Source: MHLP01 sp043736515 (GTDB lineage Bacteria; Patescibacteriota; Minisyncoccia; Phycocordibacterales; UBA6899). Taken from it: a stretch of DNA of 6,114 bases. The stretch's first letter is position 1. Every line of letters begins with the position of its first letter. The stretch spans positions 1 through 6,114 of the forward strand of contig JAYTCK010000066.1 in NCBI GenBank assembly GCA_043736515.1, read 5' to 3'. A program made the position numbers and the translations under genes. Positions 5,913 through 6,114 of the stretch are shown here, in pieces. The notes under the pieces are model-generated. The model searched no databases and was not told the origin of the DNA. It saw only the letters and a list, made by a program, of their open reading frames with translations.

Positions 5913-6114
5913 CTATTTTTTTATATTTTCATTAAGCGCGAACTCAATATCATCGATGATCTGATTAATATCATAATCTGACTTTGTGTAGTAGTTTACG
6001 GCTCCAAGTTGTATATATGAACGAATATTTTCAGTAGATGATGAGTTGGAAACTACAAAAACTGGGATTGTTTGCCATTCGGGATTGCTTTTGATTTGAA
6101 TGACAAAATCAAGC
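5913..6114 (-). CDS. Receiver-domain protein, C-terminal part (5' end outside window)
   Basis: The minus-strand frame enters at the window edge and stops with TAG at 5913-5915, giving 66 visible residues. It reads as the second half of a response-regulator receiver: IPVFVVSNSSS supplies the conserved switch hydroxyl as serine (VVSN, where the neighbouring receiver has LLTN), followed by an alpha-4 helix, LGAVNYY with the aromatic switch position, and TKSDY with the conserved lysine, then a final helix ending ALNENIKK. The phospho-acceptor aspartate and any N-terminal domain lie outside the window. The KSD-aromatic motif after the lysine is shared with the next gene (KSDW), suggesting the two are related paralogues. 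The spacing of 3 bases to the next ATG indicates one operon. Because the protein ends right after the receiver, it has no C-terminal output domain; an N-terminal partner domain cannot be excluded. Confidence 0.9.
   Translation of the reverse strand, partial: LDFVIQIKSNPEWQTIPVFVVSNSSSTENIRSYIQLGAVNYYTKSDYDINQIIDDIEFALNENIKK

Noticed and set aside
1..6114. CRISPR arrays, tRNA or rRNA genes, insertion sequences, riboswitches.
   Set aside because: I found no regularly spaced repeats, cloverleaf-type sequence, transposase motifs or terminal inverted repeats, and no intergenic space is large enough for a typical riboswitch.

Overview
The window looks like a chromosomal segment of a Candidate Phyla Radiation (Patescibacteria) bacterium, most likely a Parcubacteria/Paceibacteria-type genome. 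This is an inference from the gene set and style: compact spacing, almost no Shine-Dalgarno sequences, a small lysine-rich orphan protein, and single-domain receivers of a kind common in those genomes. No marker gene here fixes the lineage. TGA is used as a genuine stop (end of the ABC ATPase gene, overlapping the next ATG), which argues against the code-25 lineages Gracilibacteria and Absconditabacteria. Base composition is moderate, and the right end looks somewhat more AT-rich. I see no mobile element, CRISPR array, tRNA or rRNA, and no gene-free stretch longer than about 90 bases.

Layout, left to right. (1) Bases 2-811, plus strand: the 3' part of a pyruvate kinase gene, cut by the window edge. 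(2) Bases 900-1619, minus strand, convergent with pyk: a membrane-anchored SGNH/GDSL esterase of the TesA type. (3) Bases 1670-4836, plus strand, divergent from the esterase: a translationally coupled pair, an ABC ATPase and an 834-residue, ten-helix FtsX/MacB-superfamily permease of the YbbA-YbbP type. (4) Bases 4839-5102, minus strand: a stand-alone Smr-domain protein meeting the permease gene tail-to-tail with 2 bases between stop codons. (5) Bases 5203-5433, minus strand: a 76-residue charged helical protein of unknown function, with a TATAAT box just upstream and a strong hairpin terminator just downstream. (6) Bases 5517-6114, minus strand: two consecutive CheY-like receiver genes, the upstream one cut by the window edge.

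The most interesting block is (2)+(3). In Escherichia coli, tesA likewise lies head-to-head with ybbA-ybbP, and the products are thought to work together: the transporter handles hydrophobic molecules from the membrane and the esterase hydrolyses them at the outer face. The same three genes in the same divergent arrangement here suggest a conserved functional module in an organism expected to have a reduced lipid metabolism. The esterase appears tethered to the membrane by an N-terminal helix, which would place it beside the permease's extracytoplasmic domains. The other genes look like ordinary housekeeping or signalling genes for such a genome. I did not find a convincing entirely novel system.
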